Source of the DNA: an uncultured Sulfitobacter sp.
GTDB taxonomy: Bacteria > Pseudomonadota > Alphaproteobacteria > Rhodobacterales > Rhodobacteraceae
DNA: 64,000 nucleotides
Reading direction: 5' to 3'
Assembly: GCF_947497275.1 (NCBI RefSeq)
Contig: NZ_CANMFS010000001.1
Coordinates: 558,001 to 622,000 of the forward strand
This document shows, one piece after another, positions 36,914 to 44,421 of the stretch (its first letter is position 1; each line of letters opens with the position of its first letter). Position numbers and translations under genes: made by a program. The notes beneath the pieces are model-generated. The model was not told the origin of the DNA, did no database searches, and worked only from the letters and a program-made list of their open reading frames with translations.

Positions 36914-36938
36914 AATTTGTCTCAAACCTGCCCGAATT
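36914..36938 (+). promoter_or_regulatory. AATTTGTCTC-N5-TGCCC motif, copy 1
   Basis: AATTTGTCTC (36914-36923), TGCCC (36929-36933) and AATT (36935-36938) lie about 85 bp before the lipoprotein start at 36998. The same arrangement occurs on the minus strand at 44262-44286 ahead of the DUF2927 lipoprotein. It may be a shared promoter or operator. Confidence 0.4.
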
Positions 36939-36997
36939 CGGCACGATGACTGATCTCAGAAACCATGACGAGGTCATCCGGCCTTTGGGAGAATGAG

Positions 36998-37690
36998 ATG
37001 AATGCGATGAAACTTGCCCTTGGCCTTGGTCTTGCCGCTGTGGTGTCCGCCTGTGGCGCCAGCGATGTCGTGACCCGTGATGCTCCGTTCGTATCGCGTA
37101 CCAATATCGCGGCCGAACCGATCGCGCCGCAGAACGTGGCTGGCACGGAACTACAGCTTTTGCCGGCTGCAATCATGCAGAAGGTCACCGTTGATCGGAT
37201 CAACGTGACAGTTCCGGCCAGCCTTTCGGTGTCCGAAGCCAACAGATATTACCCCGGATCCGATATCGTGTGGCGCGAGGACCCGATCGGCGACCGCCAC
37301 GCACAGGTCGCGCGGATCGTCGAAGACGCGCTGCGGTCCGGGACGCAGTCTTTCCAGGGGCCGGTTCCCGTTACTCTCGATGTCGAGGTGGCCCGGTTTC
37401 ACGCGGTGACCGAAAAGGCCCGATATACTGTCGGCGGCACTCACAGCATCATCTTCACGATGCAGCTGCGCGACAGCCAGACCGGTGCGCCGCTGACCGA
37501 ACCGAAGAAAATTCATGCAGACCTCGACGCCTTTGGCGGGCAGCAGGCGATCCTTGCCGAGGCCCGGGGGCAAACCCAGAAAGTGCGCATCAGCAATCAC
37601 CTTGCCGAGGTCATCCGTCAGGAGCTTTTGCAGCCCGGTGGGTACGAGAACGCGCGACTGGGGTTCTTCCAGTTGGTCAATAAAATCTAA
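36998..37690 (+). CDS. Envelope lipoprotein of the DUF6778 type
   Basis: Product of 230 residues. A lipoprotein signal ends at Cys (GLAAVVSACGAS, about residue 19), so the mature protein is membrane-anchored. The rest (SDIVWREDPIGDRHAQV, FHAVTEKARYTVGGTHSI and the DAFGG block) matches the DUF6778 family of Rhodobacterales, function unknown. ATG at 36998 follows GGGAG at a 6-bp spacing; ATG at 37007 is possible. A terminator hairpin begins 33 bp after the stop, and it overlaps the next gene start. Confidence 0.75.
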   Translation: MNAMKLALGLGLAAVVSACGASDVVTRDAPFVSRTNIAAEPIAPQNVAGTELQLLPAAIMQKVTVDRINVTVPASLSVSEANRYYPGSDIVWREDPIGDRHAQVARIVEDALRSGTQSFQGPVPVTLDVEVARFHAVTEKARYTVGGTHSIIFTMQLRDSQTGAPLTEPKKIHADLDAFGGQQAILAEARGQTQKVRISNHLAEVIRQELLQPGGYENARLGFFQLVNKI

Positions 37691-37722
37691 GCTTCCCCTC
37701 GCCCGACGAACAGACTAGGGAA

Positions 37723-37745
37723 GGGCGCTATGACAGCGCCCTTTT
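37723..37745 (+). terminator. Terminator whose loop contains the next start codon
   Basis: GGGCGCT (37723-37729) and AGCGCCC (37735-37741) form a perfect 7-bp stem, followed by TTTT at 37742-37745. The five-base loop ATGAC begins with the ATG used by the downstream rRNA methyltransferase. It looks like the terminator of the DUF6778 gene and would also hide the next start if transcribed through. Confidence 0.7.
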
Positions 37746-38941
37746 CCACAACCCCGCCTCTTCCCGTCGTCCGCCTGATGCCCAAAGCGAACGCCCGTGC
37801 CATACGCCATGGCGCACCTTGGGTCTATGCAAACGAACTGGTCACCGACCGGCGCACCAAGGGACTTGCCCCCGGTGCCATTGCGCTGCTCGAAGACAGC
37901 CTGCGCCAGCCGCTGGGGGTTGTCACGGTCAATCCGGTGTCCAAGATCATTGCAAGGGTGCTCGACAGCGATCCGGAAGCCGTAATCGACCAGGACTGGA
38001 TGGCCCGCCGCTTGCGCCGCGCGCTGGCGCTGCGCGACAGGCTTTTCGATGCGCCTTACTATCGTCTGGTCCACGCCGAAGCGGATGGATTTCCCGGTGT
38101 GATCATTGACCGTTTCGGCGATACGGTGGTGATCCAACCCAACGCCGCGTGGTCCGAGGCACTGATCGAGCCGCTGACCGCTGCACTGATCGAGGTGACG
38201 GGCGCGAAGAATGTGCTCAAGAACGCGAGCGGACGGACCCGCGCGCTCGAAGGGCTTGACGATGTCAGTGCGGTTCTTGCAGGGGACGCACCCGATGCAC
38301 CTGTGCCGGTGCCGATGAACGGGGCCACGTACATGGCCGACCTGACCGGAGGCCAGAAGACCGGGATATTCTATGATCAACGGCCAAATCACGCTTTCGT
38401 TGCGTCATTGGCACGCGGGGCGCGGGTGCTCGATGTGTTTTCGCATGTCGGAGGTTTCGGACTGGCAGCAATCGCCGGCGGGGCGGCATCAGTGCTGTGC
38501 GTGGACGGTTCCGCGCCCGCATTGAACCTGGCCGCGGAAGGCGCGGATGCGATGGGGGTCAGCGACCGCATGACGACGCGGCAAGGCGATGCGTTTGATG
38601 TGCTCACGCAGCTGCGCGCGGAAGGGGCGGAATTTGACGTTGTGGTATGCGACCCGCCCGCTTTTGCGCCAGCGAAGCCGGCCGTTGAAGCAGGGTTGCG
38701 CGCCTATGAGCGGATTGCGCGGTTGGCCGCTCCGCTGGTCGCGGATGGCGGTATTCTGGGGCTGTGTTCCTGTTCGCACGCGGCGGATATGACGCAGTTT
38801 CGTACCGCGTCGATACGCGGGATCGGACGGGCGGGCCGTCGCCCGTCGCTGATCCACAGCGGGTCAGCGGGGCCGGATCATCCACAACTCCCGCAACTGG
38901 CCGAAAGCGGCTATCTCAAATCGCTGTTCTTCCATCTATAG
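37730..38941 (+). CDS. rlmI: Class I SAM-dependent 23S rRNA methyltransferase, RlmI-like
   Basis: Product of 403 residues. An N-terminal PUA domain (PVVRLMPKANARAIRHGAPW, WVYANEL) is followed by a bridging EEHAD-like region (VHAEADGFPGVIIDRFGD) and a Rossmann methyltransferase (ARVLDVFSHVGGFGLAA SAM motif; VVVCDPPAFAP motif IV). RlmI-type enzymes make 5-methylcytosine in 23S rRNA. The ATG at 37730 keeps the conserved PVVRL stretch; a start at 37778 would lose it. The start lies in the loop of a terminator-like hairpin. Confidence 0.9.
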   Translation: MTAPFSTTPPLPVVRLMPKANARAIRHGAPWVYANELVTDRRTKGLAPGAIALLEDSLRQPLGVVTVNPVSKIIARVLDSDPEAVIDQDWMARRLRRALALRDRLFDAPYYRLVHAEADGFPGVIIDRFGDTVVIQPNAAWSEALIEPLTAALIEVTGAKNVLKNASGRTRALEGLDDVSAVLAGDAPDAPVPVPMNGATYMADLTGGQKTGIFYDQRPNHAFVASLARGARVLDVFSHVGGFGLAAIAGGAASVLCVDGSAPALNLAAEGADAMGVSDRMTTRQGDAFDVLTQLRAEGAEFDVVVCDPPAFAPAKPAVEAGLRAYERIARLAAPLVADGGILGLCSCSHAADMTQFRTASIRGIGRAGRRPSLIHSGSAGPDHPQLPQLAESGYLKSLFFHL

Positions 38942-38942
38942 C

Positions 38943-39488
38943 ATGAAACTGCTGCTCGACGCCTGTGTGATCTATCCGACGGTCATGCGCGAAATGCTGT
39001 TGGGTGTTGCGCGATCGGGCGGGTATGAACCGCTTTGGTCCGCCCGTATTTTCGAAGAATGGGCTCTGGCCGTGCGCAAGATCGGCCCCGACGCCGAAGC
39101 GCAGGCGCGTGGCGAAATTGCGATGCTCGGCGTCGCGTTTCCCAAGGCGATGGTCGCGCCGCACCCGGGACTGGAAGCGCGGCTGTGGCTTCCCGACAGT
39201 AATGACATCCACGTTCTCGCTGCCGCCATAGCTGGCAGTGCGGACGGTATCATCACGTTGAACGCGAAGGATTTTCCACGGGGTATCCTCGCTGACGAAG
39301 GGCTGAGCCGCAACGATCCCGACGCATTCCTGCTGGGTCACTGGCACGCGGAGCCCGAGCGGGTGGCAGATGTGGCAGATGGTGTCATGCAAGAGGCGCG
39401 CCGCTTGTCCGGCGTGGACTGGACGCTGCGGGCATTGATGAAAAAAGCGCGGTTGCCGCGGCTCGGGAAAGCTCTCAGCGGGGCTTGA
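38943..39488 (+). CDS. PIN-domain ribonuclease-like protein (RSP_2648 type)
   Basis: Product of 181 residues. The PIN fold acidic positions are visible: LLLDACVIYP (first Asp), the SNDIHVLAAAI helix (third-acid region) and the DGIITLNAKDFP C-terminal acid. It starts 2 bp after the rlmI stop, so it is co-transcribed. Many PIN proteins are VapC toxins, yet no antitoxin gene sits beside it; a solitary RNase role in RNA processing is equally likely. Confidence 0.85.
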   Translation: MKLLLDACVIYPTVMREMLLGVARSGGYEPLWSARIFEEWALAVRKIGPDAEAQARGEIAMLGVAFPKAMVAPHPGLEARLWLPDSNDIHVLAAAIAGSADGIITLNAKDFPRGILADEGLSRNDPDAFLLGHWHAEPERVADVADGVMQEARRLSGVDWTLRALMKKARLPRLGKALSGA

Positions 39489-39523
39489 TGTGGTACATTT
39501 ACTTCCGCTGGTAAGTTCTTGAT

Positions 39524-40207
39524 CTATCTGGTCCATTTTGATTGGAGCGTACTGAGTGCTTTGATCCGTTCCTCGGTTTTAGGGTGGCTCATCAACCAGG
39601 CCGGTGCGCGCCCGCCGGCTGATTTTGTGAGCGCGTCAAGCTTGCGAAAAAGCGAGATCTGCGGCGCTATTCCGATCCCTGCTTTGGTCAACAGAGCCGC
39701 CGCATAGGCGTCGGCCTCGTATTCGTCACTGCGCGACAACTTTGCCGCCAGCATTGTGGTAAGCATGTTGGCCAACCAGATACCGATGCCCGGAATAAAC
39801 CGACTCAGCACCATTCCCATGGCCGCGCGCATGGCGTTCTGGCCCGAAAAGTCTATCATCCGCCGACGCGAATGGCCCAGCGCGACATGACCCAACTCAT
39901 GCGCGATCACCGATGCCAGTTCCTCTGCAGTAACCTCGCCCGCGCGAAATTTGTTGTAGAACCCGCGTGTGATGAAGATCCGCCCGTCCGGCGCGGCAAG
40001 CCCGTTCACGGGCTCGATCTCGTAGATATGCACCTTGATCCGCGGCAGATCCAAAGCCCGCGCCATCTGCGCGCTCATTTCCTTTAGCGCCGGATCGGCA
40101 AGAATGGTGGATTGGGTGTCGAGCTCTTTGCTCGTGCGCCAGACCGAAAAGCGGTACATCGCAAAGCCGTAGAGCACGGCGAGAAGAATAGGCAGAACAC
40201 GGATCAT
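39524..40207 (-). CDS. M48-family zinc metalloprotease, membrane-linked
   Basis: Product of 227 residues from the ATG at 40207 (the frame also opens at a TTG at 40216). An N-terminal hydrophobic segment (VLPILLAVLYGFAMYRFSVW) is followed by the zinc site ELASVIAHELGHVALGHS (HExxH) and the downstream SDEYEADAYAAALL Glu ligand helix. Such HtpX/Oma1-like proteases act in envelope quality control. It converges with the PIN gene 35 bp away. Confidence 0.9.
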   Translation of the reverse strand: MIRVLPILLAVLYGFAMYRFSVWRTSKELDTQSTILADPALKEMSAQMARALDLPRIKVHIYEIEPVNGLAAPDGRIFITRGFYNKFRAGEVTAEELASVIAHELGHVALGHSRRRMIDFSGQNAMRAAMGMVLSRFIPGIGIWLANMLTTMLAAKLSRSDEYEADAYAAALLTKAGIGIAPQISLFRKLDALTKSAGGRAPAWLMSHPKTEERIKALSTLQSKWTR

Positions 40208-40280
40208 GGGATCCAATATGGGCAGTTAAGCCATCAGGGCAAGCGGCCTGCGTTGAAATGCACAGGCGCTGCGCGAAATA

Positions 40281-40313
40281 CCCCGGCACGCGGGCGCGCG
40301 CGCCGGGGTTTTT
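40281..40313. terminator. Strong hairpin below the OsmC gene, probably bidirectional terminator
   Basis: CCCCGGC (40281-40287) and GCCGGGG (40302-40308) pair; on the plus strand TTTTT follows, on the minus strand TATTT. It lies just past the OsmC stop, so it most likely ends that minus-strand transcript. Confidence 0.6.
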
Positions 40314-40317
40314 CCGA

Positions 40318-40746
40318 TCACGACAGTTTGGCGTCCATCGTGATTTCCGCTGTCATCAGCTTGGAGATCGGACAGTTTTCCTTGGCAGCTTTCGCCGCTT
40401 CGGCAAACTGCTCAGAAGATGCATTCGGGATTGTGGCTGTCACGTCGAGGTGGATCTTGGGAACGTGAAAGCCGCCATCCTTCTGGGCCAGATGCACGGT
40501 CGCATGCGTGTCGATGCTGTCGGCGACCAGATCATAGTCTTCGAGGATCATCGACAGCGCCATAGAGAAGCACGACGCGTGCGCGGCACCGATCAATTCT
40601 TCGGGGTTGGTGCCTTTGGCATCTTCGAACCGCGTCTTGAAGCCATAAGGCTGCGCGCTCAGAACGCCGGTTTCCGTGGATACGGTTCCTTTGCCTTCCT
40701 TCAGGTTTCCAGACCAATGGGCAAACCCGGATTTTTCAATAGCCAT
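40318..40746 (-). CDS. osmC: OsmC/Ohr-family peroxiredoxin
   Basis: Product of 142 residues with the two redox cysteines Cys59 (GAAHASCFSM) and Cys125 (AKENCPISKL) of the OsmC family. It reduces organic hydroperoxides, using lipoylated proteins in known members. It is divergent from a MarR-family OhrR-like regulator with a perfect palindrome between them, the classical organic-peroxide defence pair. Confidence 0.93.
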   Translation of the reverse strand: MAIEKSGFAHWSGNLKEGKGTVSTETGVLSAQPYGFKTRFEDAKGTNPEELIGAAHASCFSMALSMILEDYDLVADSIDTHATVHLAQKDGGFHVPKIHLDVTATIPNASSEQFAEAAKAAKENCPISKLMTAEITMDAKLS

Positions 40747-40828
40747 GATAATTATTCCTTTCCTTCTGTACCGAGTTCAACTTTGCGGACAAGTTTACGT
40801 TCCCGCCGCTTCGAAATAAATTAGCAAA

Positions 40829-40858
40829 CGATCTTATCGCGCACGATATATATCGTGC
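40829..40858. promoter_or_regulatory. OhrR-type operator (palindromes)
   Basis: GCACGATATATATCGTGC (40841-40858) is a perfect 18-bp palindrome. A second, shorter one, CGATCTTATCG (40829-40839), sits next to it. They lie between the divergent osmC and MarR genes. OhrR binding by the encoded MarR protein is the straightforward inference. Confidence 0.75.
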
Positions 40859-40911
40859 CGGAATATTGCTATACGAGGAGGCTAAATTTACATGGGACGG
40901 GGCGAGATCGC

Positions 40912-41370
40912 ATGAACGATGACCAGATTACGCCCGAGCTTATGCTGTGTTTTGGCGTGTACAGGTTGCAGCATGCGTTCGGGGCCCTCTACAAACCGTT
41001 GCTTGCGCCGTTGGGCCTGACCTATGCGCAATATCTTGTCATGACGGTGCTTTGGGACGGCGGGCAGCTCTCGGTGGGGCAGATCGGCGCGCGGTTGGAG
41101 CTGGAATCAAGCACGCTGACGCCGCTGATCAAGCGGCTTGAACGGGCGGGTCATGTGACGAGAAAGCGCGATGTGGACGATGAACGTCGGGTGCTGATCG
41201 GTTTGACGGAACAAGGAGAAACGCTGCGCGCGCGCGCGCAGGGTATTCCCGACTGTATCCATGCCGCGACCGGTCTCGACGCAGATGCCATAAATGCGCT
41301 GCGGTCAAAGCTCGGCGATCTGCATGCGGCCGTCGCGCGGGCCGCCGCAGAAACCGACATCAGCGGGTAA
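40912..41370 (+). CDS. ohrR: MarR-family regulator, OhrR-like
   Basis: Product of 152 residues from the ATG at 40912 (GGGGCGAGA upstream). Cys13 in LMLCFGVYRLQHAF is the conserved peroxide-sensing cysteine of OhrR; LGLTYAQYLVMTVLWDGG and the winged helix (LESSTLTPLIKRLERAG) complete the family. It should repress osmC until the Cys is oxidised by an organic hydroperoxide. Divergent from osmC; its end overlaps the VWA gene on the other strand by 11 bp. Confidence 0.92.
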   Translation: MNDDQITPELMLCFGVYRLQHAFGALYKPLLAPLGLTYAQYLVMTVLWDGGQLSVGQIGARLELESSTLTPLIKRLERAGHVTRKRDVDDERRVLIGLTEQGETLRARAQGIPDCIHAATGLDADAINALRSKLGDLHAAVARAAAETDISG

Positions 41371-42547
41371 GCGTCTTCATTCCGCGCGACAGCCCTTCGA
41401 GGGTCATGGGCACCATGGCCTCCGAGCCGAAGATCTCCTGCACCATCTTGATGGACTGGGTGTAGGGCCAGTATTTCTCCGGGATCGGGTTGATCCAAAG
41501 ATTGCTTTTCCACTGGTCGCGTGCACGGCCCAGCCATGTCGCGCCGCTTTCGGGGTTCCAATGCTCGTTGGCACCCCCGGGATAGGCGATCTCGTAGGGG
41601 GACATCGACGCATCTCCGACGAAGATACAGCGGTAATCGGGACCGTAGGTCCGCAGGATCTCGTGGGTAGGGGTCTGCGCATCCCAGCGGCGCCGGTTGT
41701 CACGCCAGACACCTTCGTAGAGACAGTTATGGAAATAGAAGTATTCCATGTGCTTGAATTCCGTGCGCGCCGCCGAAAACAGCTCCTCGACGACCTTGAC
41801 ATGCGGATCCATCGACCCGCCGATATCGAGAAACAGCAGAACCTTGACCGCGTTGCGCCGCTCAGGGCGGGTCTTCACATCGAGATACCCATGCTCGGCG
41901 GTGGAGCGGATCGTCCCGCCCAGATCAAGCTCTTCCTGGGCACCGTCGCGGGCCCAACGGCGCAACCGTTTGAGCGCCACCTTGATGTTGCGGGTGCCCA
42001 GCTCGACCGTGTCATCTAGATTGCGGAACTCGCGTTTGTCCCAGACCTTTACCGCCTTTTGATGGCGGGACTTGTCCTGGCCGATGCGTACGCCTTCGGG
42101 GTTGTAGCCATAGGCGCCGAACGGAGAAGTACCGCCTGTACCGATCCACTTGCTGCCGCCTTGGTGGCGCTTTTCTTGCTCCTTCAGTCGCTTTTTCAGC
42201 GTTTCCATCAGCTTGTCGAAACCGCCCGCCGCTTCGATCTCGGCCTTTTCTTCCTCCGTCAGGTGCTTTTCCGACATCTTCTCGAGCCACTCGCGCGGGA
42301 TCTCCACCGCTTCGAGCACTTCCTCCGCGGTGATGTTTTCGAGCCCCGAAAAAGCGGCGGCAAAGGCTTGGTCGAACTTGTCGATATTGCGCTCGTCCTT
42401 CACCATCGACACTCGCGCAAGATAATAGAACGCTTCGGTGTCATAGGTCGTCAAACCAGCAGACATACCGTCGAGAAATGCAAGGAACTCCCGCATGGAT
42501 ACCGGCACCTTGTGCGCGCGCAGCTGTTCAAAAAAGGGTAGGAACAT
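41360..42547 (-). CDS. VWA (CoxE-like) domain protein
   Basis: Product of 395 residues. The N-terminal half is a helical region (YLARVSMVKDERN, EEKAEIEAAGGFDKLM) of the type found in YehP/CoxE-like proteins; the C-terminal VWA domain holds LLFLDIGGSMD near residue 240, a MIDAS variant with Gly-Gly before Ser, and FVGDASMSPYE near 325. It is the usual partner of MoxR AAA+ ATPases in metal insertion or protein remodelling; such a moxR lies 1.9 kb upstream on the same strand. Its ATG overlaps the stop of a 55-residue membrane protein. Confidence 0.88.
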   Translation of the reverse strand: MFLPFFEQLRAHKVPVSMREFLAFLDGMSAGLTTYDTEAFYYLARVSMVKDERNIDKFDQAFAAAFSGLENITAEEVLEAVEIPREWLEKMSEKHLTEEEKAEIEAAGGFDKLMETLKKRLKEQEKRHQGGSKWIGTGGTSPFGAYGYNPEGVRIGQDKSRHQKAVKVWDKREFRNLDDTVELGTRNIKVALKRLRRWARDGAQEELDLGGTIRSTAEHGYLDVKTRPERRNAVKVLLFLDIGGSMDPHVKVVEELFSAARTEFKHMEYFYFHNCLYEGVWRDNRRRWDAQTPTHEILRTYGPDYRCIFVGDASMSPYEIAYPGGANEHWNPESGATWLGRARDQWKSNLWINPIPEKYWPYTQSIKMVQEIFGSEAMVPMTLEGLSRGMKTLTR

Positions 42548-42714
42548 CAGGACGCCATCCGATCAATGATGATCGTCGCGAACATCCCGAGGATCATGAA
42601 GGCCAGCCCATAGCCGGCCGCATATTGCGCGATGTCCTTGCGGTTGCCGTTGCGCTTTTTCGCGGTCATGCCGCCCACGATTGCGCCGATGATGGCGGCT
42701 CCTATGACGATCAT
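42547..42714 (-). CDS. Very small membrane protein
   Basis: Product of 55 residues, short enough to escape routine gene calling. It begins with a Gly/Ile/Ala-rich TM helix (VIGAAIIGAIVGG), has a basic TAKKRNGNRKD loop, then a second TM helix (AGYGLAFMILGMFATIII). The stop and the VWA start share bases (TGATG), and the DUF2927 gene ends 28 bp upstream, so it belongs to this transcript. No family recognised; a membrane partner for the VWA-MoxR pair is possible. Confidence 0.7.
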   Translation of the reverse strand: MIVIGAAIIGAIVGGMTAKKRNGNRKDIAQYAAGYGLAFMILGMFATIIIDRMAS

Positions 42715-42741
42715 TCTGCAGCCCTTTTGTGTTGCGGGCCG

Positions 42742-44100
42742 TTATTTGAGCGGGTTCAGTGATGCAATTTCGCGCAACTTGGCCCGCACGGCCCAGTCCG
42801 AACCAAATCCGTACCGCGCCCATCCCAGACTGTCCAGCCGAACGGCCTTGGCCTCTGATGTGCGTTGCTCAAGATCCAGAGCTTCGGCGCGCAGCAGCAA
42901 CAGCGTCGACAGCAACGCGGCATTCTCGTTGAGATGTGCGGTCTGGATATGGGGGGGCAACAGGGTGATGGCTTGTGCACCGTTGCCTGTGCGGACGGCA
43001 TACCCGGCAAGCTGTGCAGCGACGTACGCGCGGTGAAGATCAGTGCCGGGGGTCGCGTCGTAAAATGTCTTTGCAATCATGAAATGCTGGTGTGCCGTGT
43101 CAGGATCATCGTTTTGCAGCACACGGCCCATGGCGTAATGGGCGAACGCGCGGCGCTGGTCTTTCCATCCCATGATACCGGAGATGCGGACCGCCTCAGC
43201 CGCGCCGGCGATCCGTTCGGCGTGACCGGAAGCGGGGCCAAGCGCCGTCTCGATGGCGCGCTTCCACTGTTTCGGTGTGCGTGTCGGAAACTGTGCTGCT
43301 GCAATCTCGCCGCGCGGATTGATCCGGCGCAGGATCTGCGGAAGTGCGCCTACGACCTGTCCCCGCGACATGCCGTTGTGCAACTCCGGGGCGTAGTAGG
43401 CCCGCAACATCAGCATGTCGAACCCGGTCAGCACAGTGTGGACGTTGTCGTCGTTGAAGACGGAATCGGGCAGGCGGTACAGATCGTTGAGCGGCCCCAA
43501 TGCCTGTGCAAGCTCTTCGTGCAAGCAGTCGCGTATTTCCTGCGGGCTTGAGTCGTTGGGCAGGAAGATCGCCAGCTTCTTGCGTTCGCGCAGCAAGGTC
43601 CAGTTGGTTTTCGAGCTACGGCGGGCCTTGCGGTATTCGGCAAGGGTGCTGACGTTCGGCGCAACAAAGCAGGCGGCCTGCGGCAACAGCTTGCGGATCT
43701 CACTGCGGGGGACTGCGTTGATCGTGATGCTCGCCGGCCCGGTTGCGGTTTGCGAAATGTTGATCCGTGCTTCCGCACGCAATCGTGCCAGCAGCCGGTT
43801 CAGATCATGCTGCAGCGATGCAGGCACATCGCCCGCCAGCGCCACATTGATCGGTCCTTCGAAACGGGTGAAAACCGGCAGGTCACGGCCACTTTCCAGC
43901 TTGAACGACAGTTCGATGAAATCCAGCGCCAGATCGTTATTGGCGCGCACTGGCCCGCGCGGCACGGCGGTTGAAAAGACCTTGATCGGTGGAAGACTCG
44001 AGTCCGCGAACGGCATGCGCCGGGCAACGTCGCCTTCGGTCGTCGGGGTACAAGCGTTCAGGGCCATCGACAGCACGAGCGCGATACGGGATTTCTTCAT
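42742..44100 (-). CDS. DUF2927 lipoprotein
   Basis: Product of 452 residues with a lipobox-like signal (VLSMALNAC, Cys17). The centre (FVAPNVSTLAEYRKARR, FLPNDSSPQEIRDCLHEELAQALGPLNDLYRLPDS in part) is the DUF2927 family, which has metzincin-like HEE character; the C-terminal third (about 320-450) holds TPR-like helices. Function is unknown. It lies between moxR and the VWA gene on the same strand, and an ATGA overlap couples it to a possible 30-residue upstream frame. Confidence 0.8.
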   Translation of the reverse strand: MKKSRIALVLSMALNACTPTTEGDVARRMPFADSSLPPIKVFSTAVPRGPVRANNDLALDFIELSFKLESGRDLPVFTRFEGPINVALAGDVPASLQHDLNRLLARLRAEARINISQTATGPASITINAVPRSEIRKLLPQAACFVAPNVSTLAEYRKARRSSKTNWTLLRERKKLAIFLPNDSSPQEIRDCLHEELAQALGPLNDLYRLPDSVFNDDNVHTVLTGFDMLMLRAYYAPELHNGMSRGQVVGALPQILRRINPRGEIAAAQFPTRTPKQWKRAIETALGPASGHAERIAGAAEAVRISGIMGWKDQRRAFAHYAMGRVLQNDDPDTAHQHFMIAKTFYDATPGTDLHRAYVAAQLAGYAVRTGNGAQAITLLPPHIQTAHLNENAALLSTLLLLRAEALDLEQRTSEAKAVRLDSLGWARYGFGSDWAVRAKLREIASLNPLK

Positions 44101-44189
44101 GCGATGCGCCCGCGTACGCGCGACGCCTGCATGGTTCGCGCAGCGCGCAATGGTACGGAGCGCACGTAATGTGCGGGATACTGGTTCAT
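44097..44189 (-). CDS. Possible 30-residue upstream frame before DUF2927
   Basis: ATG at 44189 opens a 30-codon frame (MNQYPAHYVRSVPLRAARTM onward, Arg-rich) whose stop overlaps the DUF2927 start as ATGA. The overlap suggests a leader peptide or coupling device. The ribosome binding site (GGCAGGCAG) is poor and no homologue is recognisable, so this is tentative. Confidence 0.3.
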   Translation of the reverse strand: MNQYPAHYVRSVPLRAARTMQASRVRGRIA

Positions 44190-44421
44190 AAGCTGCCTGC
44201 CTGCCCTTTTGAGCTTCGATTGAAGGTCTTTTCGCCTTTCAACCTGTTCACGGTAGGGAGCAATCTGGGCAAAATCGAGACAAATTTGCCCGATTACGGC
44301 AACCTGTGGTTGGGGGGCACAAAAAAAACACACTCGGAAAGCGGTCCCCTTGTGTCGAAGAGGGGCGGTGGCACGCCCGTAAAAGGTCGCGCCACCGCCG
44401 GTCGTCAGCAGCGTCGTGTAA
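44190..44421. other. Leader/intergenic region before DUF2927 and after moxR
   Basis: It contains the second AATTTGTCTC motif copy (minus strand, 44262-44286), which itself can fold with its neighbour (GGGCAAA/TTTGCCC, 44267-44291), a run of eight A near 44322-44329 and a 9-bp stem GGCGGTGGC (44364-44372) with GCCACCGCC (44391-44399) just beyond the moxR stop that may act in termination. No gene seen. Confidence 0.45.

Noticed and set aside
38943..39488. VapBC toxin-antitoxin system
   Set aside because: The PIN protein has no antitoxin gene on either side; it is coupled to the rRNA methylase gene.
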